Shown: one piece after another, positions 32,051-44,188 of the stretch | How positions within the stretch are numbered: the stretch's first letter is position 1 | Layout of the letters: every line of letters begins with the position of its first letter | Assembly (NCBI RefSeq): GCF_905171765.1 | Contig: NC_053392.1 | Location: 411,546,299 to 411,610,298 of the forward strand | DNA from: Bufo bufo | Lineage: Eukaryota; Chordata; Amphibia; Anura; Bufonidae | Reading direction: 5' to 3' | DNA: 64,000 bases | Notes under the pieces: model-generated | The model's database searches: none | What the model was told of the DNA's origin: nothing | The model's input: only the letters and a program-made list of their open reading frames with translations | Program-made: the position numbers and the translations under genes

Positions 32051-33299
32051 TACATGTTTTATTTAAATGGGACTTTTTTCTCCTGTTCGTCCTCCTTATA
32101 TGTACCCAAAATGGGAAATATCCCCCCCCCCTATTCTTTTGAATACGAGTCCTTGTTTATTATCCTACAGACATGCATGTCATGTAATTTATAGTAGCAT
32201 GAGATATATGGGTCTGTATCTACTGTATGCATGTCCTCATTGCCTCATATGGACTGTTTATTGCGGACTTTTGGCACTTATATATCTCTGCAATTAGAGG
32301 AACACATCTCATGCCAGTGTCTGGTTATAATAGTTAAAATGTGCATTACCTTGCTATAAGATTTATCCTTCTGCACCTTACTTTTTCACTACCTGCCCTG
32401 CTGGTGCTTGCTGTTCTTCACATAATCACAGTTTGGTCCCTGCAATTATACGGGAGTGTGTTGACACTCCAGAGAGGATCGCGTCGCGGAGATGGGTGGA
32501 GGGGAAGGGCGGGTGCTATGAGTCTGTGTGACATGCCCACCGCTCTCCCGTTTGCTGGCGGTCGCTGGATCCGCCCCTTAGGGGAGGGGTTTCCCCTATT
32601 TTACTAGGTGTGTGTGACGGCCGTATTACGGCCACCCTAGCGCTGATGCCATCGCCTCACCACACGAGGCGCACAGCGTTCTATGTGTCTGTTTGTCTGT
32701 CTTGAACTTTATATACCTAGCTCCTGATGAGCCTTAACGGCGAAACGGCGAGCATAGAATAGGGTACAGGTTCAGCGCAATCCTCTTGATGGGGATAGGG
32801 TAGACAGCCGCTTTGTAAATTTAGCCAAGACAATATACTGTAGCTGTTTAACAATATGGGCAGTGAAGGGACTATACATTATTAGTGGGGAGGTCAGCAA
32901 TTTGTTACCCTGCCTCGCAGCTTTAAATTGTCTGGCTACTAGCACCTCTGAACTCTCAGTAGCTGGTAATGTCCTGATGATATACTGCGCTACAGCGGTT
33001 TCCAGCTTGAACGTACCACAGAGTGTATAGCATTACTATTTACATACACTCTGTAGAGCATCATTCTGGACAGCCAGTAATCCCACTTCAGATACGTAAA
33101 GTGATACTGAGGGGTGATTTGGCTGCCCTCTATAGCATTTCAGAGGGCCAATAATATTTATTTTCCATTTTTTTGTGTTTGTATATATTGAGGTAGGGCC
33201 TTACATACCCTCCCCTTTCTTTTAACGCATATTTAATAAACGTTGAAATTGTATTTCATCTACAACGTTTCTACGAACTGAGACCACACTAGCTAGAGT
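32051..33299 (+). other. PLE-2 tail, noncoding
   Basis: The PLE frame resumes after the hAT-2 target duplication and ends at a TAA near 32066. The rest is noncoding. It includes a GC-rich stretch (32460-32660), a hammerhead-like core (32719-32765) and a short AT-rich end. The 3' boundary of the PLE is not clear. Confidence 0.6.
32719..32765 (+). ncRNA. Hammerhead-ribozyme-like core of the PLE
   Basis: CTGATGAG (32724-32731) and CGAAAC (32741-32746) are the two invariant hammerhead boxes. They are joined by stem II of three pairs (GCC with GGC) and a TTAAC loop. Upstream TACCTAGCTC can pair with downstream GAGC and TAGGGTA to form stem I. Stem III is reduced to a few bases, as known for minimal PLE hammerheads, or has decayed. 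PLEs are known to carry such motifs in their terminal regions. Self-cleavage is not shown. Confidence 0.55.
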
Positions 33300-33712
33300 T
33301 GCTGCCTGCAGACAGGTTCAGCCCTTTCCTGAGCGCTGCCATTGGCTGGAGTGTTTCTCCAGCTAATCGCAGCGTAGGCAGGGGACGCCAAATACTGGTG
33401 TCCCCTGCCTGACCTCGGGGGAGTGTCACCCCTATACGTTCCCCCTGCAGCTCCATGAATTGTTAAAAAAACATCTTGAGCTGCGATTGGCCGGTCTGCA
33501 GAAACTGGCCAATGGCAGCGATCGGGGCTGCAGGCTCCCTGTGCCCGTGGGAAAGATGGCTGCCTGCCGTGTAGAGCAGCCATCGTACCCCGGTCAGCAA
33601 GCAATTTCACACAGGGACCGAGTGTACACAGCGCCGTTAACTGTACGGCGCTGGGATTTCTGACCCACTTTCCAGCGCCGTACATGTACGTCGCTGGTAT
33701 CCAACGGGTTAA
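33300..33712. repeat. TTAA-type repeat, one end visible
   Basis: The block ends CCAGCGCCGTACATGTACG, TCGCTGGTATCCAACGGG and then TTAA at 33709-33712. Several short palindromes lie inside. The opposite TTAA end was not found, so it is a truncated, probably piggyBac- or Kolobok-like, non-autonomous repeat. No gene. Confidence 0.35.
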
Positions 33713-34158
33713 CATAACAACACTGCACGTGTCATATCTATTACGTACATATGCTTTTGTATTTAAGTAAACACCTCAGATATATATAATTGACTCAGAT
33801 AAAAGGGAACAAGTAAGAGTCTACTTTCACTTGCAGATAAAAATATGAAATACCACACCCAACTATAATGACTACATTAATTATTAGCTATGAGCATCAA
33901 GAAGTCTACGCCCTGATACTGGCATGATACTGACACCCTGGTACTCACAGCTTAGCAAACCCATTTTCTCAAGCCAAGTGGACCATATATTCAAAATATT
34001 TTCCCCGCCTCTCTTTTTTATGTATATAGATTTCTCCTTATAGATAAGCCAGTTCACCCTGTCTATAAACTCTTGACACGTCGGAGAACACTCCTGAAAC
34101 CAGTGACTTGCAATAACTTTTCCATCTAGGTACAACATCCTCACTACGGCTACCTTAA

Positions 34159-34321
34159 AGGGGTTGTGTTGTAACCATGGAAACGAGCAGTGTATAATAT
34201 GATGGAAAAATGAATCCAGCCAGCAAAGGAAGCAATATGGGCAATCACAATACATTAGTAAGTGGCTTGTATTAACTTTCTCTACATAATAAATGCTATT
34301 TGCTAAAGTGATGCAACCCCT
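34159..34321. mobile_element. Short MITE, TTAA duplication
   Basis: AGGGGTTG and CAACCCCT ends are flanked by TTAA at 34155-34158 and 34322-34325. At 163 bp it has no ORF. TTAA suggests piggyBac- or Kolobok-type mobilisation. Confidence 0.75.
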
Positions 34322-34494
34322 TTAACTGAGTCAGAAACTGGAAATTCTTCAACATAGCATAGAAACTATACAGACAAATGGTATCCTATTGACTTTATTT
34401 GTGTACACAGTGTCAATCAAATCTACCACCCTCTTCTACAAAAAACTGTGAGAGGGGACAATCCCACCTGATATGAAAAAGGTCTGCCCATTTA

Positions 34495-34764
34495 AGCCTC
34501 ATGCACACGTCCGTGAAACAGACCGTGTGATATCGGCCTGGATTTCTTCTGAGTGCAGGAGCGCACGGCGTCATTGGTTGCTATGACGCCGTGCGCTTCC
34601 TGCTGCCGCCGCAGTACAGTAATACACTGGTATAGATCATACCAGTGTATTACTGTACTGCGGCGGTAGCAGGAAGCGCACGGCGTCATAGCAACCAATG
34701 ACGCCGTACGCTCCTGCACTCAGAAGAAATCTGGTCCGTGTTCCACGGATGTGTGCATGAGGTT
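34495..34764. mobile_element. MITE, near-perfect palindrome, duplication TTA
   Basis: AGCCTCATGCACACGTCCGTG-type ends with TTA at 34492-34494 and 34765-34767. The arms of about 120 bp match almost base for base around a centre at GGTATAGATCATACC (near 34640). Good pairing implies recent origin or repair by gene conversion. Confidence 0.8.
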
Positions 34765-34949
34765 TTAGTCTTTTACAATGAGGGGAATTCCTCACCCCGA
34801 TTTTATGAAAGAACTAGCTGAAGGACCGGTGTATTTAATCTAATTTATTTAATGTTTGTGTGTGTCGTTAAAAGGTATCAACACTATCCACTATAACAGT
34901 GACATCTTCAGACTCCCTGTCCTCCGTCTGGCGCAGGGCCTAGACGGAC

Positions 34950-35760
34950 ACAGGGATGTCCTTTTGAACAGCTCACTCTCAGAGAACCGCACTGTGCTGT
35001 CTGAGTGTGAGCTGCAGGAAGAAAGTCGAGCTCCCTCCCACCCCTGCAGCTGATAGAAGTTAATTTTTACCTTCATTTTTTTTTATCCCTGTCAGCTGAG
35101 GAGTGGGAGGGGCGTGGTCTAACTAAATCGGGGCGTGGCTTAGCGCGACCTAGAAGTTGATTTTTAACTTCATATTTTCAATTTCAGTCGGCTGAGGAGT
35201 GGGCGTGTCCTTTTGAACAGCTCACTCTAAGGGTCCATTCACACGTCCGTAGAATAGGTCTGCATCCATTCCGCAATTATTCGGAACGGGTGCGGACCCA
35301 TTCATTCTCTATGGGGCCAGGAGAGATGTGGACAGCACACAGTGTGCTGTCAGCATCCACATTTCCGGAGCGCGGCCCCGATCTTCCTGTCCGCAGCTCC
35401 GGGAAAAAATAGAGCATGTTCTATTTTTATTCGCAATTGCGGACAAGACTAGGCATTTCTATGGGGGTGCCGGCCAGGTGTATTGCGGATCCGCAATTTG
35501 CGGATCCGCAATGCACTACGGACATCTGAATGGAGCCTAAGACAGCAGCACTGTGCAGTCTGAGTGTAAGCTGCAGGGAGAAAGTCACCCTCCCTACTAC
35601 CACTGCAGCTGACAGAAGTTGATTTTTACCTTCATTTTTTCCATCCCCGTCGGCTCAGGAGTGGGAGGGTGTGGCCTAACCAGATCAGGGGCGTGGCTTA
35701 ATGGGGCCTGGGGGGAGGTTAAGTCTTTTGAGGGTGGACACATTGTGGCAGGGGGCGTGT
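34950..35760 (+). repeat. Direct repeat of about 250 bp, two-plus copies
   Basis: TGTCCTTTTGAACAGCTCAC, GAGCTGCAGG, GTTGATTTTTACCTTCATTT and CGGCTGAGGAGTGGG blocks recur at 34957-35200 and 35207-35700. The second copy is split by the MITE at 35231-35537. No coding potential. Confidence 0.75.
35231..35537. mobile_element. Harbinger-like MITE, 307 bp, duplication TAA
   Basis: GGGTCCATTCACACGTCCG and the complement of CGGACATCTGAATGGAGCC, flanked by TAA at 35228-35230 and 35538-35540. It lies in the second copy of the 250-bp direct repeat, whose first copy gives the approximate empty site. Confidence 0.85.
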
Positions 35761-35950
35761 CTGGGCTCCTTCCTGCAAGAGTGATGCCTCTCTGGGCACC
35801 TTACTGGCTCATTTGCATAACAAATAAACTGGATTTTCAGAGGATAAAAACACGTATTGCTGGAGCAAAGGCACATCTTGAAATAAGGTACTAAGTGCTA
35901 TTAGGCCATGGCTTTACTTTAATAGCAATTATCCTGGTGACAGATTTCCT
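35761..35950. repeat. Fragment of a short interspersed repeat
   Basis: It ends CTGGTGACAGATTTCCTTTAA, like 41850-42020 (GCTGACAGAATCCCTTTAA) and the complement of the start at 38781 (AAGGGATTCTGTCACCA). These are diverged members of one non-autonomous family. No gene. Confidence 0.5.
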
Positions 35951-36719
35951 TTAACCCCTTAGGGACCAGGCTCATTTTCACCTTAAGGACCAGGCAATAT
36001 TTTGCAAATCTGACCAGTGTCGTTTTATGTGGTGATGACTTTAAAACGCTTTGACTTATCCAGGTCATTCTGCGTTGTTTTTTCATCACATATTGTACTT
36101 CATGACACTGGTAAAATTGAGTCAAAAAAATTCATTTTCATTTTTATTTTATACCAAAAATTTGGAAACATTTGCAAATTTCTAAGTTTCAATTTCTCTA
36201 CTTCTATAATACATAGTAATACCTCCAAAAATAGTTATTACTTTACATTCCCCATATGTCTACTTCATGTTTGGATCATTTTGGGAATGATATTTTATTT
36301 TTTGGGAATGTTACAAGGCTTGTTATTTTTTAGCAATGTTAGAAGCAAATCAAAACAGATTTTACAAACATCGTTAACCGTTTAGGTGTTCCTCAAGAAT
36401 TAATGGAAAATAGAGATACAATTTAAAAATTCCACTTTTTTGACAGATTTTCCATTTTAATATTTTTTTCAAGTTACAAAGCAAGGGTTAACAGCCAAAC
36501 AAAACTAAATATTTATGGCCCTGATTCTGTAGTTTACAGAAACACCCCATATGTGGTTGTAAACTGCTATACGGGCACACGGCAGGGCGCAGAGGGAAAG
36601 GAATGCCATACGGTTTTTGGAAGGCAGATTTTGCTGGACTGGTTTTTTGATACCATGTCCCATTTGAAGCAGCCCTGATGCACCCCTAGAGTAGAAGCTC
36701 CAAAAAAGTGACCCCATTT

Positions 36720-38000
36720 TAGAAACTACGGGATAGGGTGGCAGTTTTGTACTAGTTTAGGGTACATATGATTTTTGGTTGCTTTATATTACACTTTTTG
36801 TGAGGCAAGGTAACAAGAAATGTTTGAATTTTTTTATTTACAACACTCATCTGACATGTAAAATCATGTGGTATTTTTATAGAGCAGGTTGTCACGGACA
36901 CGGCGATACCTAATATGTATACTATTTTTTTTATTTATGTAAGTTTTACACAATAATTTCATTTTTGAAACAAAAAAAATCATGTTTTAGTGTTTCCATA
37001 GTCTGAGAGCCATAGTTTTTTTTCAGTTTTTGGGCGATTATCTTGGGTAGGGTATGATTTTTGCGGGATGAGATGACGGTTTGATTGGCACTATTTTGGG
37101 GTGCGTATGACTTTTTGATCGCTTGCTATTACACTTTTTGTGATGTAAGGTGACAAAAAATAGCTTTTTGTTACACCTATCTTCATGTTTTTTTTACCGT
37201 ATTCACCTGAGGGGTTAGGTCATGTGATATTTTTTTATAGAGCATGTTATTACGGACGTGGTGATACCTAATATGTATACTTTTTTTATTTATGTAAGTT
37301 TTACACAATAATATCATTTTTGAAACAAAAAAAAATCATGTTTTAGTGTTTCCATTGTCTGAGAGCCATAGTTTTTTCATTTTTTGGGCGATTATCTTAG
37401 ATAGGGTCTCATTTTTTGCGGGATGAGATGATGGTTTGATTTGCACTATTTCGGGGTGCATTTGACTTTTTGATCGCTTGCTATTACACTTTTTGTGATG
37501 TAAGGTGACAAAAAATAGCTTTTTTTACACTTTTTTTTTTTTTACGGTGTTCACTTTTTTTTTTTAGGTCATGTGATATTTTTATAGAGCAGGTTATTAT
37601 GGACGCGGCGATACCTAATATATATACTTTTTTTATTTACTTAAGTTTTACATAATAACAGCTTTTTTAAAACAAAAAAAATTATGTTTTAGTGTCTCCA
37701 TATTCTGAGCCATATTTTTTTTTTTTATGCGATTGTCTAGGTAGAGGCTCATTTTTTGTAGGATGAGGTGACAGTTAGATTGGTACTATTTTGGTGGGCA
37801 TACGCCTTTTTGATCGCTTACTGTTGTACTTTTTGTGATGTAAGGTGTCAATTTTTTTTTTATTTAGCACAGTTTTTATTTTTTTATTTTTACGATGTTC
37901 ATCTGAGGGGTTAGGTCATGCGATATGTTTATAGAGCCGGTCGATACGGACGCAGCGATACCTAATATGTAAACTTTTTTTTTCCCCAATTTTTGCCACA
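36720..38000 (+). repeat. About 355-bp tandem repeat, about 4 units, AT-rich
   Basis: Blocks such as TTGCTATTACACTTTTTGTG, GATACCTAATATGTATACTT and CATGTTTTAGTGTTTCCAT recur with a period near 355 bp from 36780 to 37990. Long T runs vary between units. No ORF. Confidence 0.8.
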
Positions 38001-38478
38001 TTTTTTTTAACTTTATTTGGGTGAAATGACGTTTTTTTTTTTACTTGAAACTTTAATTTTTTTGGGGGAAAACATTATTTTTTTACTTTTTTTTTACTTT
38101 ATTTTTTGTCACACTTTGGGACTTCAACTTTTGGGGTCTGATCCCCTTTACAATGCATTCCAATACTTCTGTATTGGAAGGCATTGGCTGTATGAGTAAT
38201 ACAGTGTGTATTACTCATACAGCTTCCGGGCTGTGAGATCTAGGGGGCTGGATCTCACAGACTCGTCACAGGAAGGCAGCCCAGATGCCTAAGGAAGGCA
38301 TCACGCTGCCTTCCATGCCATCGGGTCCCCTCTACAGCCGCACGGGGACCCGATGGCACCGCCGCCTGCCGCAACTTCCAGTAAAAGCCGCAAATCGCAG
38401 GTCTGAATTGACCTGCGGTTTGCGGCGATCGCTGACATGGGGGGGGGTCACGGGATCCCCCCGCGCATTATCCCCGGG

Positions 38479-40188
38479 TGTCACGAGGGTGTCAAGAGCC
38501 ACGCCTGACTCCGTTATACCCGGGGTCAGGAAGTCGCAGCGGGTGGCTGCGCGCTCTATGTAGAAAGATTGTGCTGTTTCTTTATGCAGACATCCCAACC
38601 TGCAAAAACTCATTTCAGGGAGGTGCACTTCTCATTTCAGGGAGGTTTTCTTTTTTTTTTCTTTCATGAACTTTTTATTACATTTTCCAAACATATGCAG
38701 TATCTGCACACTTTGCTCTATGGTGTGGAGGACTGGGCTCATTACCCTGCCTCAAATTATCATATTTATGTGTATGATTAAAGGGATTCTGTCACCACCT
38801 ATAAGCCCTGTGAGCTAAACATATGCTCATGTCCAGGGTAGCATTCTGATTTCTAAGGTGGCCTTATAAAAGCTATTTGTGGCTTTATTCTGCGGAAAAA
38901 CAGGTTTTACTAACCTGTCAATCATTGAATTAAGGTGCCCAAGCAGGGGAGGTCTGTGGATGCATGGTGCCCGGCCGCACGCATCGCCGTTCGTGACCAG
39001 CGCTGCCTTCTATTCCTTAGTGCCGCCTCTCCCTCCCTCCCCCTCCTCCCGCTTTGAGATCCCGCGCGTGCGCACAGGCTCAGCCTGATGCGCCGTTGCG
39101 GACTGCTGGCATCGGCTTCTTCTTGCACTGTGCGCACGCGCCAAGAAGGGGACACTGCTACAGGTTGCCAGAAAGGTTTACTGCGAGTAAACTAGAGATG
39201 GGAAGTTCGGATCTTTCACATGAATCGGTTCATTCGCTGAGCTGACAAGAAGCAAGTGAACCCTGTGTGTAATTATCTACCCCACTGTAGGAAAAAAACA
39301 AGCATCGGGGGAAGGGGGGGGATTTAACACTGGGGTAAATAATATAATTAAAATGGAGGGTTAAATGTGTAAATGTATTTTAAAAAAATACATCTCTCTC
39401 AATAGTTATATAGCTACTGAATGAGACAGAAGAAGATGCCTTTAACATATATATCTCCTTGAGAAGCCAATTTGACCCTAAAGGGTTAATTCAACCTGTA
39501 ATCTAAACTCTGTGTCCTGTCACTTCTCTTATCTCTCTGCTCTGCTATCAGTAACCTTTCCGCGATATATTGTCTCACATGCGGTGTCAGGGAGCCGCTA
39601 TCTAATAGCAGGAGACTCCCTGAACTTCAGGGAGACTTGAGATCCCTGCTTTATGGTAGCTTTCTGGGTTTGCCTTGCAACCCTTTTTGGCTCACTCAGG
39701 GATCCGTAGCTCCTTCTCCTCAGCTGTTTCTTGTCCAGCACTCCCAACCTCCTTATATTCCCATCTCCCACTTCTCTGGTTGCCAGATATAGAGCTTCCT
39801 GCCTGGACTTCTATACTGACCCACTGGAGCTGTGTAGCTGTGTTCCCTGGTTGTTGTTCCAGAACGTTACCCTCCGGATCCCTGTTGAGCCTTTGTGGTC
39901 TGCTGTTGTCGCCCACCTGGGATTATATGTTGGTCTGTATTGTCTGTCCTCTCCTTGGTGTTTTCCTCTTAGTGTCAGTGGTGCGGACTAGTGATCACTA
40001 CATAGGGCTCATCTTAGGGAAAGCCAGGGTTTAGGCATGTGATCGGCGTACGGGTGAGGAACCCGTCTAGGGACGTCAGGGCAGTCAGGTGCCAGCCGCA
40101 AGGTGAGTCAGGGGTCACCACCTTTCCCTCTCCCTTGGACAGGGCCTTCCCATTTCCCTCCCTTTTTTGCGTGACGCCGGTCATTACA
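38479..40188 (+). mobile_element. Solo LTR (family c), interrupted, duplication CCGGG
   Basis: TGTCACGAGGGTGTC at 38479 and GTCATTACA ending at 40188, flanked by CCGGG at 38474-38478 and 40189-40193. It matches 23536-24187 in opposite orientation, apart from the insert at 38587-39648. The A+T-rich TATA region is mutated relative to that copy. Confidence 0.88.
38587..39648. mobile_element. Non-autonomous hAT-like insert in the solo LTR, duplication CTTTATG
   Basis: It opens CAGACATCCCAACCTGC and ends GAGATCCCTG. CTTTATG occurs at 38580-38586 and 39649-39655. The sister LTR at 24060-24090 gives the uninterrupted sequence. Internal parts resemble other repeats: AAGGGATTCTGTCACCA at 38781 and TAGAGATGGGAAGTTCGGAT at 39192, so it is itself composite. 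No transposase remains. Confidence 0.65.
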
Positions 40189-40439
40189 CCGGGTGCCTGC
40201 TCAAATATTTTTTGCAGGCACCTTGTACCGATCACCGCCCGCCGCGCGGCGGTGATCGGAAATACACAGGACGTACAGGTACGCCCTGTGTCCTTAAGTA
40301 CCAGGACATCAGGGCGTACCTGTACGCCTTATGTCCCAAACAGGTTAAAGCTCTCCTACAGCAGTGAAGAAAAATTGCTGGGTTGTTATGGAAACCTGGA
40401 GTAAAACTGTGTATGTGGAGGCTGGAGGACCTGCCAGCT

Positions 40440-40667
40440 TCTATTGGCTGATAAGGGTCATGTGACCAAGCTTCTATTGGCTAATGCATTTTTGGGGGAT
40501 ATCTCAGGAACGATACATCCTAGAGAGCTGAGACCTGGTCTAAAACCTTCTCGGGCACCTGATGTACCTTTGTGCCAAATTTGGTGATTGTAAATGCGAC
40601 GGTACAGATTCCTTTAGCGGACATACACACACACACATACACTCAGCTTTATATATTAGATAGTGGT
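40440..40667 (+). mobile_element. Probable RTE-type LINE 3' tail
   Basis: TTTGTGCCAAATTTGGTGAT followed by a CA-rich run (ACACACACAC) and TTTATATATTAGATA resembles the 3' end of RTE-clade LINEs and their SINEs. No coding part is present. Confidence 0.4.
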
Positions 40668-41091
40668 GTTCTGTATATCCCATGCAATAGAACAATCTGA
40701 GACAGTCTATGCGAGTCACTAAGTGCCAGCGAGGGATGCCTTTTTTTCTTTTCTTTCTTGCCAATAAGTATTCTATATGGGCCCTAAGTCCTCTTCCTAT
40801 CACTAATTGTCAATGGAAACCTCCTCGTTTCTTTCTCCAAAACAAGTGCATATAGTCTACATATGAACCCAGTGGTTTGTTCTTCTTCAGCTACCATAGT
40901 CAAAATAGGATGGCACAAGGCCATAAAGAAATTACCACCTTCTCTAACAAGTATTATATTAATTGTGTGGCATAATAGGATATTTATAAAATTAGCTGTG
41001 TGGCAAATCAAATTCAGATTGTAAGACAGAGAACAGTTTAAGCTCTCTGTACTCAAATATATGCATGAAACATTGTATACCCTTAGGCCCA
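40668..41091. other. Unassigned sequence
   Basis: Minus-strand frames of 87 and 111 codons exist but show no clear family motif. The segment may be an old L1-clade LINE fragment. I would not call a gene here. Confidence 0.25.
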
Positions 41092-41353
41092 GTGTTGGAC
41101 TGGGGTACCTAGGGACCACCAGTAAAATTTATTTTGGTGGCCCACCGTAAGGATACATTCAAATATAATAAATAATCTAACAAGTTTTTTATATGAACAT
41201 AAGCTGGTTGATGTGCTGTAAATTGAATATATGTATGTAGTGTACTAAATCTAATGTGTTATGTGCCACTTGTGCAGGGAGTGGGAGACTAGGGGCCAAC
41301 CTTGCTCAGGGGCCCACCGGGGGATTCCCCTGTACCCCTGTGGGCCAGTCCTG
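41092..41353. repeat. MITE-like repeat with CAGTGTTGGACTGG ends
   Basis: CAGTGTTGGACTGGGG at the left and GGGCCAGTCCTG at the right form imperfect inverted ends. No matching 8-bp duplication was found. No ORF. Confidence 0.45.
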
Positions 41354-42046
41354 ACCCATTCATTTCACGCATCAGTTCTGCGTTCAGGAAAAATCACAGC
41401 ATGTTCTATATTCTGCGTTTTTGACACAGCTCTGGTACCATAGAGGTGAATGGGGCTTGCATGAAGAATGGAAGGCTTTCGGATGCAATACTTCTTTTAC
41501 TGATGGTTGCTAGGAGATGTAGAATGTTATTGTTCAGGTTTTTATTCACCTGTGAAACTGATCCAAACTTATTGCACCCTTGCGGAAAAAACTGAAACAC
41601 TGAACGCAATCGCAGACAAGATTGACTGAATTTGCCTTCAACCATCAGTTTTTTCCTGAAATAACCCTGACAGAATGGCCTCTTTCACGGGCGAGAATTC
41701 CGTGCGGGTGCAATGCGTGAGGTGAACGCATTGCACCCGCACTGACCAGTAGATCCAGGCAATGAGAGGAGTGAATAATTAGCAGTGGGGCGGTGCTGGG
41801 TTCCTAGAGAATGGGCGTGGCTAGGCATCAATGACCAGAGGGACTGCCTGTTGGGCACATTACTGAGGTAATTAGCATATTAATAAAAGAATTTTTATTT
41901 ATTTTTACAAAATGACAAGACAGATGCCAGTAATACTGGTATATTTTAAAACAAATCGAGGAGACTGGTGTGGTGATGTCAAAAGCTCTGTTACTAAAAT
42001 CCAGCTGACAGAATCCCTTTAAACTTCCATCTACCAAACTCCTCTA
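41354..42046. other. Fragments of short repeats, no gene
   Basis: It contains a palindrome near 41695-41750 (GGGTGCAATGCGTGAGG and GCATTGCACCCGC). The end of the short repeat seen at 35761 recurs at 41850-42020. Nothing else is recognised. Confidence 0.4.
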
Positions 42047-42606
42047 GCCAGTGGCGTAACTACCGAGGAAGCAGCTGCTTCGGGGCCCGGGCTGACAAGG
42101 GGCTTGGCGCCCCGGCAGCGTGTCAGTCAGATTATTTAAAGACTAGGACCTTTCATGGGTCCAGACTTTGTTAACTAAATAGCAGGACATGTAGAGCAGT
42201 GCCCAGGGATCTCCCTGCACTTACTGTTATATCTGGGTGCCGCTCCGTTCGCCCGCTGTGGCCCCTGTTACCGCCTCCTGCACTGTATGATAATTACTAC
42301 TATCGGAGCAGAGAGGAGGAGACTGCCCTTTTTCTCAATGGCCGTTGAGAAAAAAAACTCACCTTCTCCCTGGCTGTGACGCTCTGCACTGCCATTGGAC
42401 AGCGCTACAGCCAGGGAGAAAGAACGCCCATTGAGAAAAAGGGCAGTCTCCTCCTCCCTGCTCCGATAGTAGTAATTATGTAGAAAAAATGAGGACCAAA
42501 TGGAATCAGGTGCACACGTGCATAAGTTAACCCCAATAACCAGAGTGCATAAATTATATGTAAGTAGAATGGGCACTCAGACCATAGGGGGCTGCATCAA
42601 AATATA

Positions 42607-44188
42607 CACTGCTCAAAAAAATAAAGGGAACACAAAAATAACACATCCTAATCTGAGTTAATTAAATATTATTCTAAAATACTTTGTTCTTTACATAGTT
42701 GAATGTGCTGACAACAAAATCACACAAAAATAAAAAAAATGGAAATCAAATTTTTAAACCCATGGAGGTCTGGATTTGGAGTCACACTCAAAATTAAAGT
42801 GGAAAAACACACTACAGGCTGATCCAACTTTGATGTAATGTCCTTAAAATAAGTCAAAATGAGGCTCAGTAGTGTGTGTGGCCTCCACGTGCCTGTATGA
42901 CCTCCCTACAATGCCTGTGCATGCTCCTGATGAGGTGGCGGACGGTCTCTTGAGGGATCTCCTCCCAGACCTGGACTAAAGCATCTGCCAACTACTGGAC
43001 AGTCTGTGGTGCAACATGACGTTGGTGGATAGAGCGAGACATGATGTCCCAGATGTGCTCAATTGGATTCAGGTCTGGGGAACTGGCGGGCCAGTCCATA
43101 GCATCAATGCCTTCGTCTTGCAGGAACTGCTGACACACTCCAGCCACATGTGGTTTAGCATTGTCTTGCATTAGGAGGAACCCAGGGCCAACCGCACCAG
43201 CATATGGTCTCCCAAGGGGTCTGAGGATCTCATCTCGGTACCTAATGGCAGTCAGTCTACCTCTGGCGAGCACATGGAGGGCTGTGCGGCCCTCCAAAGA
43301 AATGCCACCCCACACCATTACTGACCCAATGCCAAACTGGTCATTCTGGAGGATATTGCAGGCAGCAGAACGTTCTCCATGGCATCTCCAGACTCTGTCA
43401 CGTCTGTCACATGTGCTCAGTGTGAACCTGCTTTCATCTGTGAAGAGCACAGGGCGCCAGTGGCGAATTTTCCAATCTTGGTGTTCTCTGGCAAATGCCA
43501 AACGTCCTGCACAGTGTTGGGCTGTAATCACAACCCCCACCTGTGGACGTCGGGCCCTCATATCACCCTCATGGAGTCTGTTTCTGACCGTTTGAGCAGA
43601 CACATGCACATTTGTGGCCTGCTGGAGGTCATTTTGCAGGGCTCTGGCAGTGCTCCTCCTGTTCCTCCTTGCACAAAGGCGGAGGTAGCGGTCCTGCTGC
43701 TGGGTTGTTGCCCTCCGACGGCCTCCTCCACGTCTCCTGATGTACTGGCCTGTCTCCTGGTAGCGCCTCCATGCTCTGGACACTACGCTGACAGACACAA
43801 CAAACATTCTTGCCACAGCTCGCATTGATGTGCCATCCTGGATAAGCTGCACTACCTGAGCCACTTGTATGGGTTGTAGACTCCGTCTCATGCTACCACT
43901 AGAGTGAAAGCACCGCCAGCATTCAAAAGTGACCAAAACATCAGCCAGGAAGCATAGGAACTGAGAAGTGGTCTGTGGTTACCACCTGCAGAACCACTCC
44001 TTTATTGGGGGTGTCTTGCTAATTGCCTATAATTTCCACCTGTTGTCTATCCCATTTGCACAACAGCATGTGAAATTGATTGTCACTCAGTGTTGCTTCC
44101 TAAGTGGACAGTTTGATTTCACAGAAGTGTGATTGACTTGGAGTTACATTGTGTTGTTTAAGTGTTCCCTTTATTTTTTTGAGCAGTG
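42607..44188 (-). mobile_element. Tc1-B, Tc1-like transposon, 1582 bp
   Basis: CACTGCTCAAAAAAATAAAG ends and complement, with TA at 42605-42606 and 44189-44190. It belongs to a different Tc1 lineage from the element at 3061, with shorter terminal repeats. It lies inside the retroposed insert. Confidence 0.93.
42866..43891 (-). pseudogene. Tc1-like transposase with a single premature stop
   Basis: From the ATG at 43891 the frame reads [20 protein letters not shown] (first helix-turn-helix), a GRP-like RRGGGRRR, then [23 protein letters not shown] and [11 protein letters not shown], which hold the D, D and E of the DD34E triad. One in-frame TAG at 42992-42994 follows APQTVQ. Reading through, the frame continues LADALVQVWEEIP and ends RGGHTHY at a TGA (42866-42868), giving 342 codons. 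An upstream in-frame ATG at 43936 is less likely the start. The catalytic core is complete, and only the last 40 or so residues are cut off. Confidence 0.9.

Larger units (their letters stand above)
33890..34835 (-). pseudogene. L1/Tx1-like LINE ORF2, C-terminal fragment
   Basis: In pieces on the minus strand: HCKR and FHIRWDCPLSQFF resemble the C-terminal Cys/His motif (C...H-x-W-x-C) of L1-clade ORF2. VAVVRMLYLDGKVIASHW, FIDRVNWLIYKEKSIY and NIWSTWLE follow, the usual sequence after it. Stops and frameshifts are frequent. Two MITEs (34159-34321 and 34495-34764) interrupt it. The reverse-transcriptase domain is missing. Confidence 0.6.
35951..40348. mobile_element. Non-autonomous TTAA element (piggyBac-like ends), 4.4 kb
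   Basis: TTAACCCCTTAGGGACCAGG at 35951 and the complement of GTCCCAAACAGGTTAA ending at 40348. The first 770 bp match 55054-55924, a second partial copy. It encodes no transposase. A 355-bp tandem array and a nested solo LTR fill the interior. Assignment to piggyBac rests on the TTAA target and the CC(C/T)NTTNGGGAC ends. Confidence 0.65.

Noticed and set aside
35619..36385. Frames of about 90-120 codons suggesting host exons
   Set aside because: They overlap short repeats and the TTAA element, which recurs at 55054. No splice or domain evidence.
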